From contig OY754338.1 in NCBI GenBank assembly GCA_963573305.1, forward strand, positions 16,180,192 to 16,244,191: 64,000 nucleotides of DNA, written 5' to 3'. Below are positions 33,966 to 44,199 of the stretch, piece after piece. Every line of letters begins with the position of its first letter. Within the stretch, counting starts at the first letter, position 1. The notes under the pieces were generated by a model. The model was given only the letters and a program-made list of their open reading frames with translations, searched no databases and had not been told where the DNA came from. The translations under genes and the position numbers were made by a program. This DNA is from Pyrrhosoma nymphula (Eukaryota > Arthropoda > Insecta > Odonata > Coenagrionidae).

Positions 33966-34003
33966 ATATGCCGGATACACATTAAATACACTCTGTTCCA
34001 AGA
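33966..34003 (+). repeat. 38-bp direct repeat, copy A
   Basis: 'atatgccggatacacattaa' followed by 'atacactctgttccaaga' is repeated exactly at 34916-34953. The unit is unrelated to any nearby element I recognise. Confidence 0.9.
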
Positions 34004-34915
34004 TTGCTAGCGGTGATTAAAAACGCTGACAACGAATAAATTTGCCTGTGGAGGACTCTATTGTTTCGTATGTATATGTTTATTATCAGCTGTAAATGTT
34101 TTTAAATGCTAGGAAATTATGTAAATGTAAAAGTTAACGACGGTTCTAGTGTTGGAATAATACGAATTTTAACTATTTTATTTTTTGATAAGCTTCAAAT
34201 ATGGGCATAAATATATGTATTTAATGTAATTTATACATATTTTATGAAATCCACGAATGCCTGTGGGGCTCGGAACAGTGCGATGTACTACGAACGCATT
34301 GATTGCCGAAATTAGGCGATTTTCAAAATAGCCACATTCTCTGTTTCCTTCCGTCTTTTATTTCTTTGGGGAAAAAATGGTAGTGATGTGTAAGCAGGAT
34401 GATGTCCCGCTAGTAGCGATACCAGTCGCTACATTACTTCACTCGCTACTTCCTTTTAGAAGTCAACTTTCGTGTGTATAGCCGCCTTTATCCACGGCTC
34501 AATTATTTTTCTTAAACTGTTATTCAGGCTGATTATTCTGATCGATCATCAACTGTTTATCTTTTTTTTCAACTCTTCCACTTACTTATAAATATTTTAA
34601 AATCAATCTGGTGATCACCTTTAAGTGTCGCAGCGCTTAGGACCAGCATCTTAGAATTAGCAGTTAAAGTGGCATCCTTGGGGCTGCGATTAGAGTTCTA
34701 ATACCCTTCCATTCCTCTCCCTCCGATCAAAAACTTGTAATACCTCACCACCGAACCGTCATATTCAATAAATGATTTACTGCAACCGCTTGCCGCGAGT
34801 GGAATAATCTTGACATTACCTTGCGAAATGCACCACCATTGTCTTATTTCAAAAAGGAATTGAATATGACACTTCTCAAGGCACAGCAGGGTGGCTAGTA
34901 AACCACTCATCGTAA
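34004..34915. other. Unassigned segment between the two 38-bp direct repeats
   Basis: Mostly AT-rich. Around 34620-34720 there is a tRNA-like SINE-type stretch ('gtgtcgcagcgcttaggacc', 'attagcagttaaagtggca'). No coding feature was recognised. Confidence 0.3.
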
Positions 34916-34953
34916 TATGCCGGATACACATTAAATACACTCTGTTCCAAGAA
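34916..34953 (+). repeat. 38-bp direct repeat, copy B
   Basis: An exact copy of 33966-34003, in the same orientation, 950 bp apart. Confidence 0.9.
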
Positions 34954-35282
34954 ATGCGTATAAACATTTCAATGTTGGTATTTATTGTGTATTTATATGA
35001 TTGATTATAATGAGTCACATTAGCTTCTCTCCAGGGGCGGATTAAGGTCGTTGTTTTTGGGTGGGGGCGGTTCACTGCTTTCCGCGGGCGCCTGGGGGGT
35101 ATGCAATACATCTCAACGATATGTTGGTCCGGGCGGACCTCCCTCGGAAAGTTAAAAGAAATGAAGCGCTTGGAACGTAGTTTTGGTGTGGCTATATTAT
35201 ATAGTAGATGTGATAAATTATTGATTAAAGCTCTCTAATCACATTTGAAAAACGTTTACAAACGATAAAAAGAATGCCATTC
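34954..35282. other. Unassigned spacer
   Basis: A short G-rich segment 'caggggcggattaagg' at about 35033 resembles the start of some hAT TIRs, but no partner terminus was found. Confidence 0.3.
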
Positions 35283-35565
35283 TTGTGAAGATGCAGGTCT
35301 CCCGGGTTTTACACCACATTGGTCCACGGGCATACAGTTTCGGCGACGTTTCAGTCGGCTTCTTCAGGTCGGTGAAGTGAAGGGGTAGCCATTCGTCGTC
35401 TTATATATAACTCACCCGTTGGAGTCAGGTCGAATACGACGACGAATGGCTGCACCTTCACTTCACCGACCAGAAGAAGCCGACTACAACGCCGACGAAA
35501 CTGTCATCCAAGCAAACATAGACCAATGTGATTTAAAACCCGGGAGACATGCATCTTCACATCCA
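35283..35565. repeat. Inverted repeat with about 120-bp arms, PLE-like
   Basis: The left arm starts 'gtgaagatgcaggtctcccg' and the right arm ends 'cgggagacatgcatcttcac'. The arms also share 'accacattggtcc', 'gaagaagccgact' and 'cattcgtcgtc', with about 30 bp at the turn ('tatatataactcacccgttg'). The motif CTGAAGAAGCCGACTGAAAC (reverse strand of 35345-35367) is the CTGANGA/GAAAC signature of PLE termini. Confidence 0.75.
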
Positions 35566-35984
35566 TCAACCCGCGGCAGCTTACACAAGGATTTCAAACT
35601 CCGCTCTTCTGTAATGCCGTACAAAATGAAAATTGGTTGGAATGAACTAAAAAAATAAGTATTCAGAAAATAATATTTTCCTTTAATCATTTTATTTTAT
35701 GAGCAAAAGTCAAAGTAATAACATTCAAAGAAGAACTACCTGGCTCTAGAATACATTTATAATAGTTTTAATGACGACTAAAACAAATAGGCCCTACTTA
35801 ATAAATAAAGTATAGACTTTTGATTTGAGGTAATGCAGTCACAATTGCAGATATATGGGCTGACGTAGTTTAAGAAAATATTATTCAGTTGTTATGTTTT
35901 GAGTGCCAACTTTAATGCAAATAGCCCAGGTCTTGACAGTATAAGATTTATGTATCCAAATTACAACAGTAAATTTTGCTTTCT
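35566..35984. other. AT-rich spacer, possibly the hAT 3' flank
   Basis: No open frame of note. It lies downstream (minus strand) of the hAT transposase C-terminus and probably includes its 3' terminal region, but a TIR could not be fixed. Confidence 0.3.
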
Positions 35985-37175
35985 TGTTTCTTTCTGCTCA
36001 GCAAACCGGTTTATTACCATATCGGGGTCTACATGAATATGACGGTGAATGTACTACAGCATAGCAAGGCCGTTTAAACGACTTTCACCGCATCTTGATC
36101 GCACGTAACGTTTCAGAAGGCGTAGAGCGGAAAAAGATCTTTCAGCACCTGCAATACTGATAGGCAAACTTAAAGAGGACAAGGAAAAGTTTCTTTATTA
36201 GTGGAAAAAGGACAGGATGGCATGCATTATAAGCATCGATGACAGTTGAAGGAATAACTTGACCATCATCAATATCCCGGTTCCATTTCACTATCCACTG
36301 TTCATACTCTGATTTTAGCTGAAAAACAAAACATTCTTTCTGGAGACCAAAGAGGTTAGAATACTTCTGGCAAAGTGTGTTTATACCATTTTTAACGTCT
36401 GTAGTTTTTAGAACGACATTCTTAGCCAAAATGGCCTGTGGGAGAAAGATATTTATTCTGAATACGTCCATTACCACATCAGAAAATCTAGAGGAGAAGT
36501 CCTCCAGAACCCAGTCCAAAAGGGGGATGTAGAACTTTCTTCGGAAATATTCCTCTGCAGATCGAAACGGTGCATTTGAGCGACATGATTTTCGTTAGAC
36601 AATCCTTGGGGCGTTCATCTCTCCTCCTAAGGAGCGCGATGCGGCCGTTGCTTTCGCAAAAACGCCTTTAAAATCTTTTTCAACAGCAAGTCTTTTACTT
36701 CTGAAAATAGATTTCACTGTGAAAACTGCCTCTGAAGCACTCTGAACATCTAAGTTTTCTGTTTGTAATAACTTGCTTAGGTTGAACGTAACACTTACAC
36801 CCAGGATCTCAGCGAGGCAGCAGAGTGACACTAAGAAATCACTATCTCGAATGCTACATTCGTAACTCTGAGCTTTTTGAGCCGACGAATCCTCATTTGA
36901 CCTCCTGGAAATGATTTCCAAAGCCACTGACACCTTTTCAATATTTGTAAGAAACTGTAGCACGAAATCATGGCGTTCTACCCAACTGGTCTCGCAAAGT
37001 TGCTTTAGTTGCCCTCCTAGGGTATTTTTCAAAACCATATTTCGTTTCGATGAAGCACGGAAGAAGTTAATGCTTTCCACTAAAATACCATGGGCATTAC
37101 GAACAGATGGTACTCGATTTGTTTTGGAAATTACTAAATTTAAGTTATGGTTGTAACAAGGACAACGAACAGCAT
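35985..37175 (-). pseudogene. hAT transposase, C-terminal part (segment 3 of 3)
   Basis: The minus strand from 37175 reads VRCPCYNHNLNLVISK, FFRASSKRNMVLKN, LCETSWVERHDFVLQF and then 36519-36142 (SEYEQWIVKWNRDIDD). After a frame change near 36175 it gives SLPISIAGAERSFSALRLLK and RYVRSRCGESRLNGLAML, the hAT C-terminal dimerisation domain. There are in-frame stops and shifts, so it is decayed. The 5' continuation lies beyond two inserted elements, at 42951-42991 and from 46718 upward. All three pieces read in phase across both insertion points. Confidence 0.85.
37165..37175. repeat. Target site duplication of LINE, left copy
   Basis: ACGAACAGCAT is repeated at 42940-42950 and belongs to the interrupted hAT coding sequence. 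The first A may be shared with the 3' tail of the element. Confidence 0.9.
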
Positions 37176-37773
37176 CCCCCCTGCGGGTAGGGAGACTGAG
37201 AATACTCCCGCAGTATCCCTGCTTGTCGTAAGAGGCGACTAAAAGGGCGGGGAGAAAACCCCGAAAACAAACCCAGAGCCAGCAAGGGTTGAGCCCGGAC
37301 AGTCTAGTGGGTCAACTGTCTGTGTGCGGCCACACCACCTGGCCTGCGATCCACCCGCATGTTTGCCGTGTGCGGTGACCCGTAAGGAGGAGAAGGGGAT
37401 CCTGGAGGGTGAGGTCTATGGTTCCCAGCAGGGTTTCGGATGCCCGGTATGGACTATGGGCCAATACCCCTCTTTGGCCCCGGATTCTGTGTAAACGGGC
37501 GGCCGGGAGCTAGCCACTCCCGGTCAATCGGCTTCCGTGGCGTTAAGCTGAACGGTGGCGAGTGCCAGGGAGGTGGGGGTCTGCGTAGGGCGGTCGGAGA
37601 TGTATGGGTTTGGTGGGCCCGTGCTTCGAAGACCCAACCCGAAACAGACAACCACCTCTAAGGTGCTATATCCCCTCGGGTAGCCCTGGCGACCGCACCG
37701 GTTTGCGGTGCGGCGTCCCGAATGTGTGGCTCCATGGTGGGTGGGGAGCCCGGGGGACGAAGAATAATTTGGA

Positions 37774-38949
37774 ATGGCGGAATCCAATCTTCCACCTCCC
37801 AAAAGATCCCGCCCGGATACGGGCGGGGGAGTTAATGTTCTCGGCGCTAGTCAGCGCTATTTAGTGATGAGGTGTCAGAAGGAAGGTGAGAGCCTGAAAA
37901 AGGTGTCTCCCTTCCTTATTCGGAGAGTATTGTCTGGTTCCGTTCCTGGGGAACTAAAATCAGCCAAGAAACTTCGCGATGGCACACTGCTCATCGAAAC
38001 GGCTACAACGGCTCAAAGTGAGAAATTGTTGAAAATGGACAAGCTGTATGATATTCCCGTCAAGGTCGAGGTGCACCGCACCTTGAACACCTGTCGGGGA
38101 GTGATTAGTCATTACGATCTTCCGTATGTTGAGATCGACTAAATCAAGCAGGAGATGGCCTCTCAGGGGGTCACCGATGCTCGTCGACTCACTACAAAGC
38201 GCAACGGTGAAAGAGTAAACACGACATCTGTTGTACTCACCTTCGCGCGTGACCAGCTCCCCGACAAGGTGTTTGTCGGTTATGAATCGGTGCCAGTGCG
38301 GCCATTCATACCGGCACCCATGCGATGCTATCAATGTCAGCGATTCGGCCACATGGCCACACGGTGCGAGGGCAAGGCCACCTGCCCCCGCTGCGGCCTA
38401 GAGAAGCATGAGGGTGCGGAATGCAAGGGTGACCCACTTTGCGTCAATTGCGAGGGTGCACATCCCGTGTACTCTCGTGATTGTCCTAAGATGATCGACT
38501 AGCGCAAAGTAATGGAGATAAAGACGGTTGACAAAATACCTTATTTCGAGGCTCGGAAAAAGTATAGAGCACAAGTTGCTCCTACTTTCTCCAAGTCGTT
38601 CGCGCATGTCGCTTCCCAACCTATTGCCAAGGTCACCATCTCGACTCAGACGGAAGATAATGCGAGCCCAAAAACCCAAGTCTCTGTGCAGAAATCGGCC
38701 ATGCCGGCTAAGGCCACAAATCCGGCAAATATAACACAAGCCACCGGTCCGGGTTCTCCCAGGAAGAACCCCACCATAACCACCGCCGGGGCCACGCAAA
38801 CGAAGCGTGGCAGCTCAGTATCCCCCGGACCATCTGGTTTAGCCCGACTCAATCATCCAGAGTCAATGGAAGAGGACGAATGTCTCTCGGAGACAGAAAT
38901 CCTCCGGGCTAGAACCAAGGGTAGGAGGAGAAATCGCATTAAGCGTTGA
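37774..38949 (+). pseudogene. LINE ORF1 (gag-like, CCHC zinc knuckles)
   Basis: One frame runs from MAESNLPPPKRSRPD at 37774 to 38949, interrupted by two in-frame stops (TAA 38140-38142 and TAG 38500-38502). The first half has an RNA-recognition-like region (LKSAKKLRDGTLLIETATT, VEVHRTLNTCRGVISHYDLP). Then come tandem Cys-rich knuckles: MRCYQCQRFGHMATRCEGK, CPRCGLEKHEGAEC and CVNCEGAHPVYSRDCP, the usual three-knuckle arrangement of I/Jockey gag proteins that bind element RNA. The tail is Ser/Pro/Thr-rich. Both stops could have arisen from Glu codons by single G-to-T changes. The true start could also be slightly upstream. Confidence 0.85.
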
Positions 38950-39029
38950 TCCTCCAACTGTGTTTGACATTTTTAAATTAATTATTTTATTTATTTATTT
39001 ATTTATTTTTAAAATTTTTATATTATTAA

Positions 39030-42000
39030 TGGCTTTTATATTACAGTGGAACTGTAATGGATTTTATCGGCACAAGGAGGAGCTGGACATTTTAATCCGA
39101 GATTTTAACCCTTCCTGCGTTTGTCTTCAAGAAACGCATTTTAAAGACACGGACAAAGGTATTTTAGAAATATTTTAACGTTCTGAGATATGACGACACC
39201 AGCGGCCAACGAGCCCAGGGTGGAGTGGCAGTTGCTATTCGAGAGGCCCTATACACCTCCCGAGTTCAACTGAATACACCGTTTCAAGCGGTGGCGGTGA
39301 CGGTGCACGCACCAGAGGCGATTACGTTATGCAACGTTTATCTGCCGGAGGGTGCACCGGTCACCCGTTTTAATTTAGAATCCCTTGTCCACCAGCTGCC
39401 TCGGCCTTTTATCTTACTCGGAGATTTTAACGCCCATGATCCTCTCTGGGGAAGCACTGCGGGACAGTGCAACCGAAGGGGACGCATTTTATCAAGTTTT
39501 ATTTTAGATTTTAACCTAGTTTTACTGAACAACGGGGAGAAGACCCGTTTTAACTCTTTCAATGGTGATTTCTCCTCCATTGATTTATGCATTCTATCGA
39601 GTAGTTTTACAAATAAGGTATCTTTGTCAGTGCACGAAGATCTTTGTGGGAGCGATCACTTCCCTCTTTTAATTTTTAAGGAGCGACGTTTTAACTCTGA
39701 TTTTATTCGACCGGGCAACTGGATTGTGCGGAAGGCCGATTGGTCTTGTTTTAAAAGCAATTTTAATTATACGTGCGATAGAAATCGCGATAGCGCTTTA
39801 AATGTACAATTATTGACTAACAGCATCATCACCGCCGCCGACATGAGCGTACCGCGGTCTCGGCGCATCGTGTCGAGAGCTGCTGTGCCTTGGTGGAATG
39901 ATGAATGTGCCAAAGCCATTCGGAAACGCAAGAAGGCGTTGCAAATTTTTAACAAATATCCCACTGAAAACAATGTCCTCTTTTCGGCGTCTGAGAGCTA
40001 AAGCCCGTCAGGTCGTAAAGGAGGCAAAGAGGGCCTCTTGGATGAATTTTGTCTGTGGTGTCAATATCAGCACACCACTAGCACAGGTGTGGCGTAAGGT
40101 GAAGAGCATTTCGGGAAACAACCAGCAGCTCGGCGTCTCCTTCTTAAAAGTCGGAGGAAATGTGGTTACTTCTCCAGCTGCCATTGGCGAGATAATCGGC
40201 CAGTCAATCGCCAAGGTGAGCAGTGATGAAAATCTGGATCCTGCCTTCCGAGCGTTGAAGCAACGTCTCGAGAAAATTCCTATCGGCTTCAAGGAGACGC
40301 GTACAACGGCAGATTACAACCTCCCCTTTTCCTTGTGGGAGTTGAAATCTGCCATCGATGACTCCCACGACACCTCTCCAGGACCAGACAGGGTCCACAA
40401 TGCATTTCTCCGCAACCTTCCGGAGACAGCGCTGCAGGAAGTCCTGCAGACGTATAATCAGCTGTGGGCTGAAGGTCACTTTCCTACGTCCTGGCGGGAG
40501 TCTGTCATTGTCCCCATTCCCAAGTATGGGAAAGATAGAGCTGATCCGAATTCTTACCGGCCAATATCTCTCACCAGCTGCCTGTGCAAGTTAATGGAGA
40601 GAATGGTGAACCGGCGGCTCGTTTGGTGGTTAGAGCGCCGAAACATTCTCTCCAACATCCAATGTGGATTTAGACGCGGTCGTTCCACCATGGACCATTT
40701 GGTGAGGATCGACAATTTCATCCAAGAAGGCTTTCTCCTCCGCCAACACGTGATCGGTGTCTTCTTCGATTTGGAGAAGGCTTACGACCGGGTCTGGCGG
40801 TGGAAGATTTTAATGACTTTGCACGAGTGGGGTTTTAGAGGCAATCTGCCGAATTTTATTCAAAAGTTTTTAACGCATCGAGTTTTTAAAGTTAGAATAG
40901 GGCAGTTTTTATCTGATTTTTACCGTCTTGACAACGGAGTTCCCCAGGGCTCCGTCTTGAGCGTGACGCTTTTCGCCATTGCGATAAATGACGTCGAGAA
41001 TTGTATCAGGGCTCCGGTGATAGGCACACTGTTCGTGGATGACCTGGCAATTTTCTGCAGATCATCCAAGGCGGCAACTGCATCCAGAATGGTTCAGATG
41101 ACATTGAACAAATTGGACCAGTGGACCCAAAGGAACGGCTTTCGGTTCTCCCATGAGAAAACCAGATGTGTCCATTTCCACAGGAAAATAAGAATCCAAA
41201 TGCAGCCCACATTACACCTTGGGGGAAGAAATCTCCCTTTTGTCCAGTCGGCCCGCTTTCTAGGTATGACACTCGACCACAGTCTCAATTGGCGAGAACA
41301 TATTAATCTTTTAAAGACAAAATGTATTAATTCACTAAATATTTTAAAGTTTCTAAGCCACACATCATGGGGAGCAGATCGCACAACTTTGCTTTTATTA
41401 TATCGCTCATTGGTGCGCTCTAAATTAGACTACGGTTGTTTTATTTATGCGTCCGCCCGCGAGTCGTACCTACGAGCATTGCCCCCCGTACACAACGCGG
41501 GGTTACGACTCTGTACGGGGGCATTTCGGACAAGCCCGGTCGTAAGCATATACTCTGATGCAGGGGAGCCTCCTCTATGCCACCGGAGGAACGCGCTTAT
41601 GTGCAATTATGTCTCCAAAGCTTTATCCATGACGGCACACCCTTGTTTTAACGTACTTTTTAAACCTCGTTTTTTAGAAATTTTTAACCGATGGACGAAG
41701 GCCACTAGGCCTGTTTGTGTACGTTTTAATGATTTAATTCGCGGGTGTGATTTCAGGGTACCTAAAGTGTACCCTGTCTCTTATTCATCACACCCTCCCT
41801 GGTTAACACCCACCCCCGTGGTTAAAGCGGTCTTGTGTGATCGACAAAAATCCTTCACCACTCCCTCGGAATACCAGCGTCAGTTTTTAATGTTTAAAGG
41901 GAATCACTCCGATTTTGTGCCAGTGTACACAGACGGATCTAAGTCAGAGTTGGCCTGTGCCTGCGCAGCGTTCTCGCCTAGCCAAGGAGCAGTCAAAGCA

Positions 42001-42777
42001 AAATTAAATCCGCTGTGTAGTGTATACACAGCGGAACTATTTGCCATTAAGATGGCACTTGAAAACCTATGTGACGAAGGCCACTCCTTCGTTATATGCA
42101 CCGACTCCCTCAGCTCAATACGATCAATCAGGACAGTATATGTCAAATCAAAAATCAAATATCAAATAATCAAAAGTATATGCTTTTCGCCCATGCACCC
42201 GATCATTCAGGACATTCATTCTTCCCTGCTGTCTCTCAGCAGAAGGGGAGTACGCGTTTGGTTCCTTTGGATCCCGGGGCATGCGGGAATAGCAGGAAAT
42301 GAAAAGGCGGACGCTTTGGCCAAGGAGGCTCTGAACGAGGCCGAGACAAAGTCCACGCTGGTACCTCACGAGGACCTAAAATCTTCCTTGAGACAAATAA
42401 TCCTAGGGCAGTGGAAGGAGTCTTGGCGTTCTACACAAAATAATAAACTTCGAGACATCAAGCCGGTAACGTCAGTGTGGCCCTCTTCCGTCAGGAACAG
42501 CCGAAGAGAGGAAGTCGTCATCACACGTTTGAGGATAGGGCACTGCCCTTTAACTCACGCATTTCTCTTCACGGAAGAGAAAGTACGACCTCAGTGTGAT
42601 TATTGCGACTGTCCTCTCAACATTCGGCACATCCTGACGGAGTGTGACAAATACCGTGACGCGCGAAGGCGGCTCAATTTAGGGGGAGACCTAAAATCCG
42701 TCCTAGGAGACGACCCTAATGTTTTAAGCAGAGTCATTTTATTTCTGAAAGAGACGGGACTATTCCAAAAAATATAA
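39030..42777 (+). pseudogene. LINE ORF2: AP endonuclease, reverse transcriptase, RNase H, zinc cluster
   Basis: It starts MAFILQWNCNGFYRHKEEL at 39030. Endonuclease motifs are LQETHFK (about 39124), GDFNAHDPLW (about 39421) and GSDHFPLLI (about 39649). Two frameshifts break it, at about 39170-39220 and about 39980; from there to the stop at 42777 it is open. Reverse transcriptase has SYRPISLTSCLCKLMERMV, GVFFDLEKAYDRVW, GVPQGSVLSVTLFAIAIND and the catalytic FVDDLAIF (about 41033). RNase H has VYTDGSKSE, ELFAIKMAL, ICTDSLSSI and GHAGIAGNEKADALAKEA (about 41925-42330), with all acidic positions present. The tail is CDYCDCPLNIRHILTECDKY, a CCHC-like zinc cluster, ending FLKETGLFQKI. Recent loss of function is likely. 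Confidence 0.92.
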
Positions 42778-42939
42778 GTTTTTATATTTTTTTTTAAATC
42801 ACATTTTATATATTTTTTTTAATAAGTGACATAAGTGCAAGTGACTAATATTTAATTATTTTACTACGAAGATTGTGTAGTGGTGCAAAATGACCTAGCC
42901 GTCGACGCACCCTACAACCTTAAACCTACTACTACTACT

Positions 42940-42950
42940 ACGAACAGCAT
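42940..42950. repeat. Target site duplication of LINE, right copy
   Basis: ACGAACAGCAT, identical to 37165-37175. Confidence 0.9.
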
Positions 42951-42991
42951 TTTTTGCATTCTTCTGAATTTCTTGCACAGCTCCTACGGCG
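42951..42991 (-). pseudogene. hAT transposase, short middle segment (segment 2 of 3)
   Basis: These 41 bp, with the shared target duplications, read on the minus strand as AVGAVQEIQKNAKNAV. They lie between the Transib (right) and the LINE (left). The phrase continues directly into RCPCYNHNLNLVISK at 37175 and follows TDGCSTNVSA at 46730, giving a typical hAT order: catalytic DG, helical segment, CPCYNHxLNL. Confidence 0.85.
42987..42991. repeat. Transib target site duplication, left
   Basis: CGGCG immediately precedes the left terminus CACAGTG and is repeated at 46718-46722. Confidence 0.9.
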
Positions 42992-43030
42992 CACAGTGGT
43001 CAATTTTTCGCTTTTAGGAGGACAAAACCT
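42992..43030 (+). repeat. Left Transib terminus: heptamer, 23-bp spacer, nonamer
   Basis: CACAGTG at 42992-42998 equals the vertebrate RSS heptamer consensus. Exactly 23 bp later, ACAAAACCT (43022-43030) matches the RSS nonamer ACAAAAACC at 7 of 9 positions. The spacer is AT-rich with a GG run before the nonamer. Confidence 0.92.
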
Positions 43031-44199
43031 CTATTTTTTCATGTTGATATTTGTGAAAAAGTTGTTACAATCTTATAGAGGGATGTTCATAGTATGTTAA
43101 ACCGCAAGTAATTTTGGTATTATTACTATTTCGACGATCTGGCGACAATGTGAACAGACGAACTCAGTTCACCGAGTAATGCACCGTGTAAAATTCGCTG
43201 GAGCAGTTTAGATTATTGGAGTGTTCTTTGGAATTTTTGATAGCAAAGAAAAATCCTTTCTGCAGTTTATTTTGACTTTCCAGGTATTTGCCTTAATACT
43301 TCATACGTTATTACTTTCTGGAGCTCATTCAGCTATGACCAAGAATGCTATTTATTATTATCCATTTTAAAAATCTATTTTGAGAACTTATGTCCATTTA
43401 GTGTGACCAAAAAAAAAGGTTTACAGAGGTTTACTTTTATTTCAAATTTTTTCTAAGGACGTTTTGTCTTCACATCTACGTTAAATCCAGCAGCACAAAC
43501 CTACACATTTTTTTTTTTGCTCTCCGGACGATTCTGGTGGTTCATATGCTAAACTTGTACATAGATAATCTTGGCCACTTTCATTATGATTGATTGATTG
43601 AAAAATAAAGTAAATAAAAACGAATAATTAAAAATTATTTTTTCGTTTAAATAGTCGTTGATGTAAATAATTTGTTTCTAAGAAGAACATTGTTGATTTA
43701 TATTGCAACCATACTGGGATAAACATTTTACTCACTTCTTTTAAATTCACCCGAAGGTATGTACTGAGTAGCTATTAATAATATTTATGCATATACAAGC
43801 ACGTTTTTGATGTATGACTTAAATTTTGAATTTTAACTTTGGAATTTTGAAGGTTAAGGCTAAAAAAAGCGAAACGTTGGTGGAGTGGTGGTTTCTTAAT
43901 TGGATTGTATACCAAAGCTCTACGTAGTCAGCAAAAACAATCAACTACACATTTAACAGAGAGAGCCTTCGTGAATATGCAGTGTGACTTACCAGGTACT
44001 AAACATTTTAATTTTATACTTCAGTCTTCATTAAGTACGTTTTTAAACCTATGGTGCATTTAATACGTATGCACTATACTCCAGGTATATCTTGAAGCCT
44101 AATCAGCCTAATTTAAGTTTGTTCTGCCTTTTTTTCAAGATATATTTGGAGATTGCTTTTTTCTAATTTGTTTTTCAATATCGTAACATTTGATTTTCA

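Larger units (their letters stand above)
37176..42939 (+). mobile_element. I/Jockey-type LINE with gag, EN-RT-RNase H ORF2, and (ACT)n tail
   Basis: A nearly full-length non-LTR element of about 5.76 kb. It has a G+C-rich 5' UTR ('cccccctgcgggtagggaga' at 37176 onward), ORF1, ORF2 with endonuclease, reverse transcriptase and RNase H, a 3' UTR and a short CTACTACTACTACTA tail ending at 42939. It is bounded by the 11-bp duplication of hAT sequence at 37165-37175 and 42940-42950. The RNase H plus a C-terminal zinc cluster suggests the I superfamily (I/Nimb-like). It is inserted opposite to the hAT reading direction. Confidence 0.9.

Noticed and set aside
35029..35050. hAT terminal repeat CAGGGGCGGATT
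   Set aside because: No matching inverse terminus or 8-bp duplication could be found beyond 47.3 kb; the similarity at about 48370 is weak.
34698..35111. 137-codon minus-strand frame
   Set aside because: No motif and the interval includes one of the 38-bp direct repeats; coding potential is unsupported.
41006..42369. Several minus-strand and alternative plus-strand frames inside LINE ORF2
   Set aside because: They overlap the clearly coding RT/RNase H frame and have no family match.
43000..44190. Extra gene in the 5' half of the Transib
   Set aside because: Only AT-rich sequence and one possible short exon ending near 44001; not enough to support a second gene.
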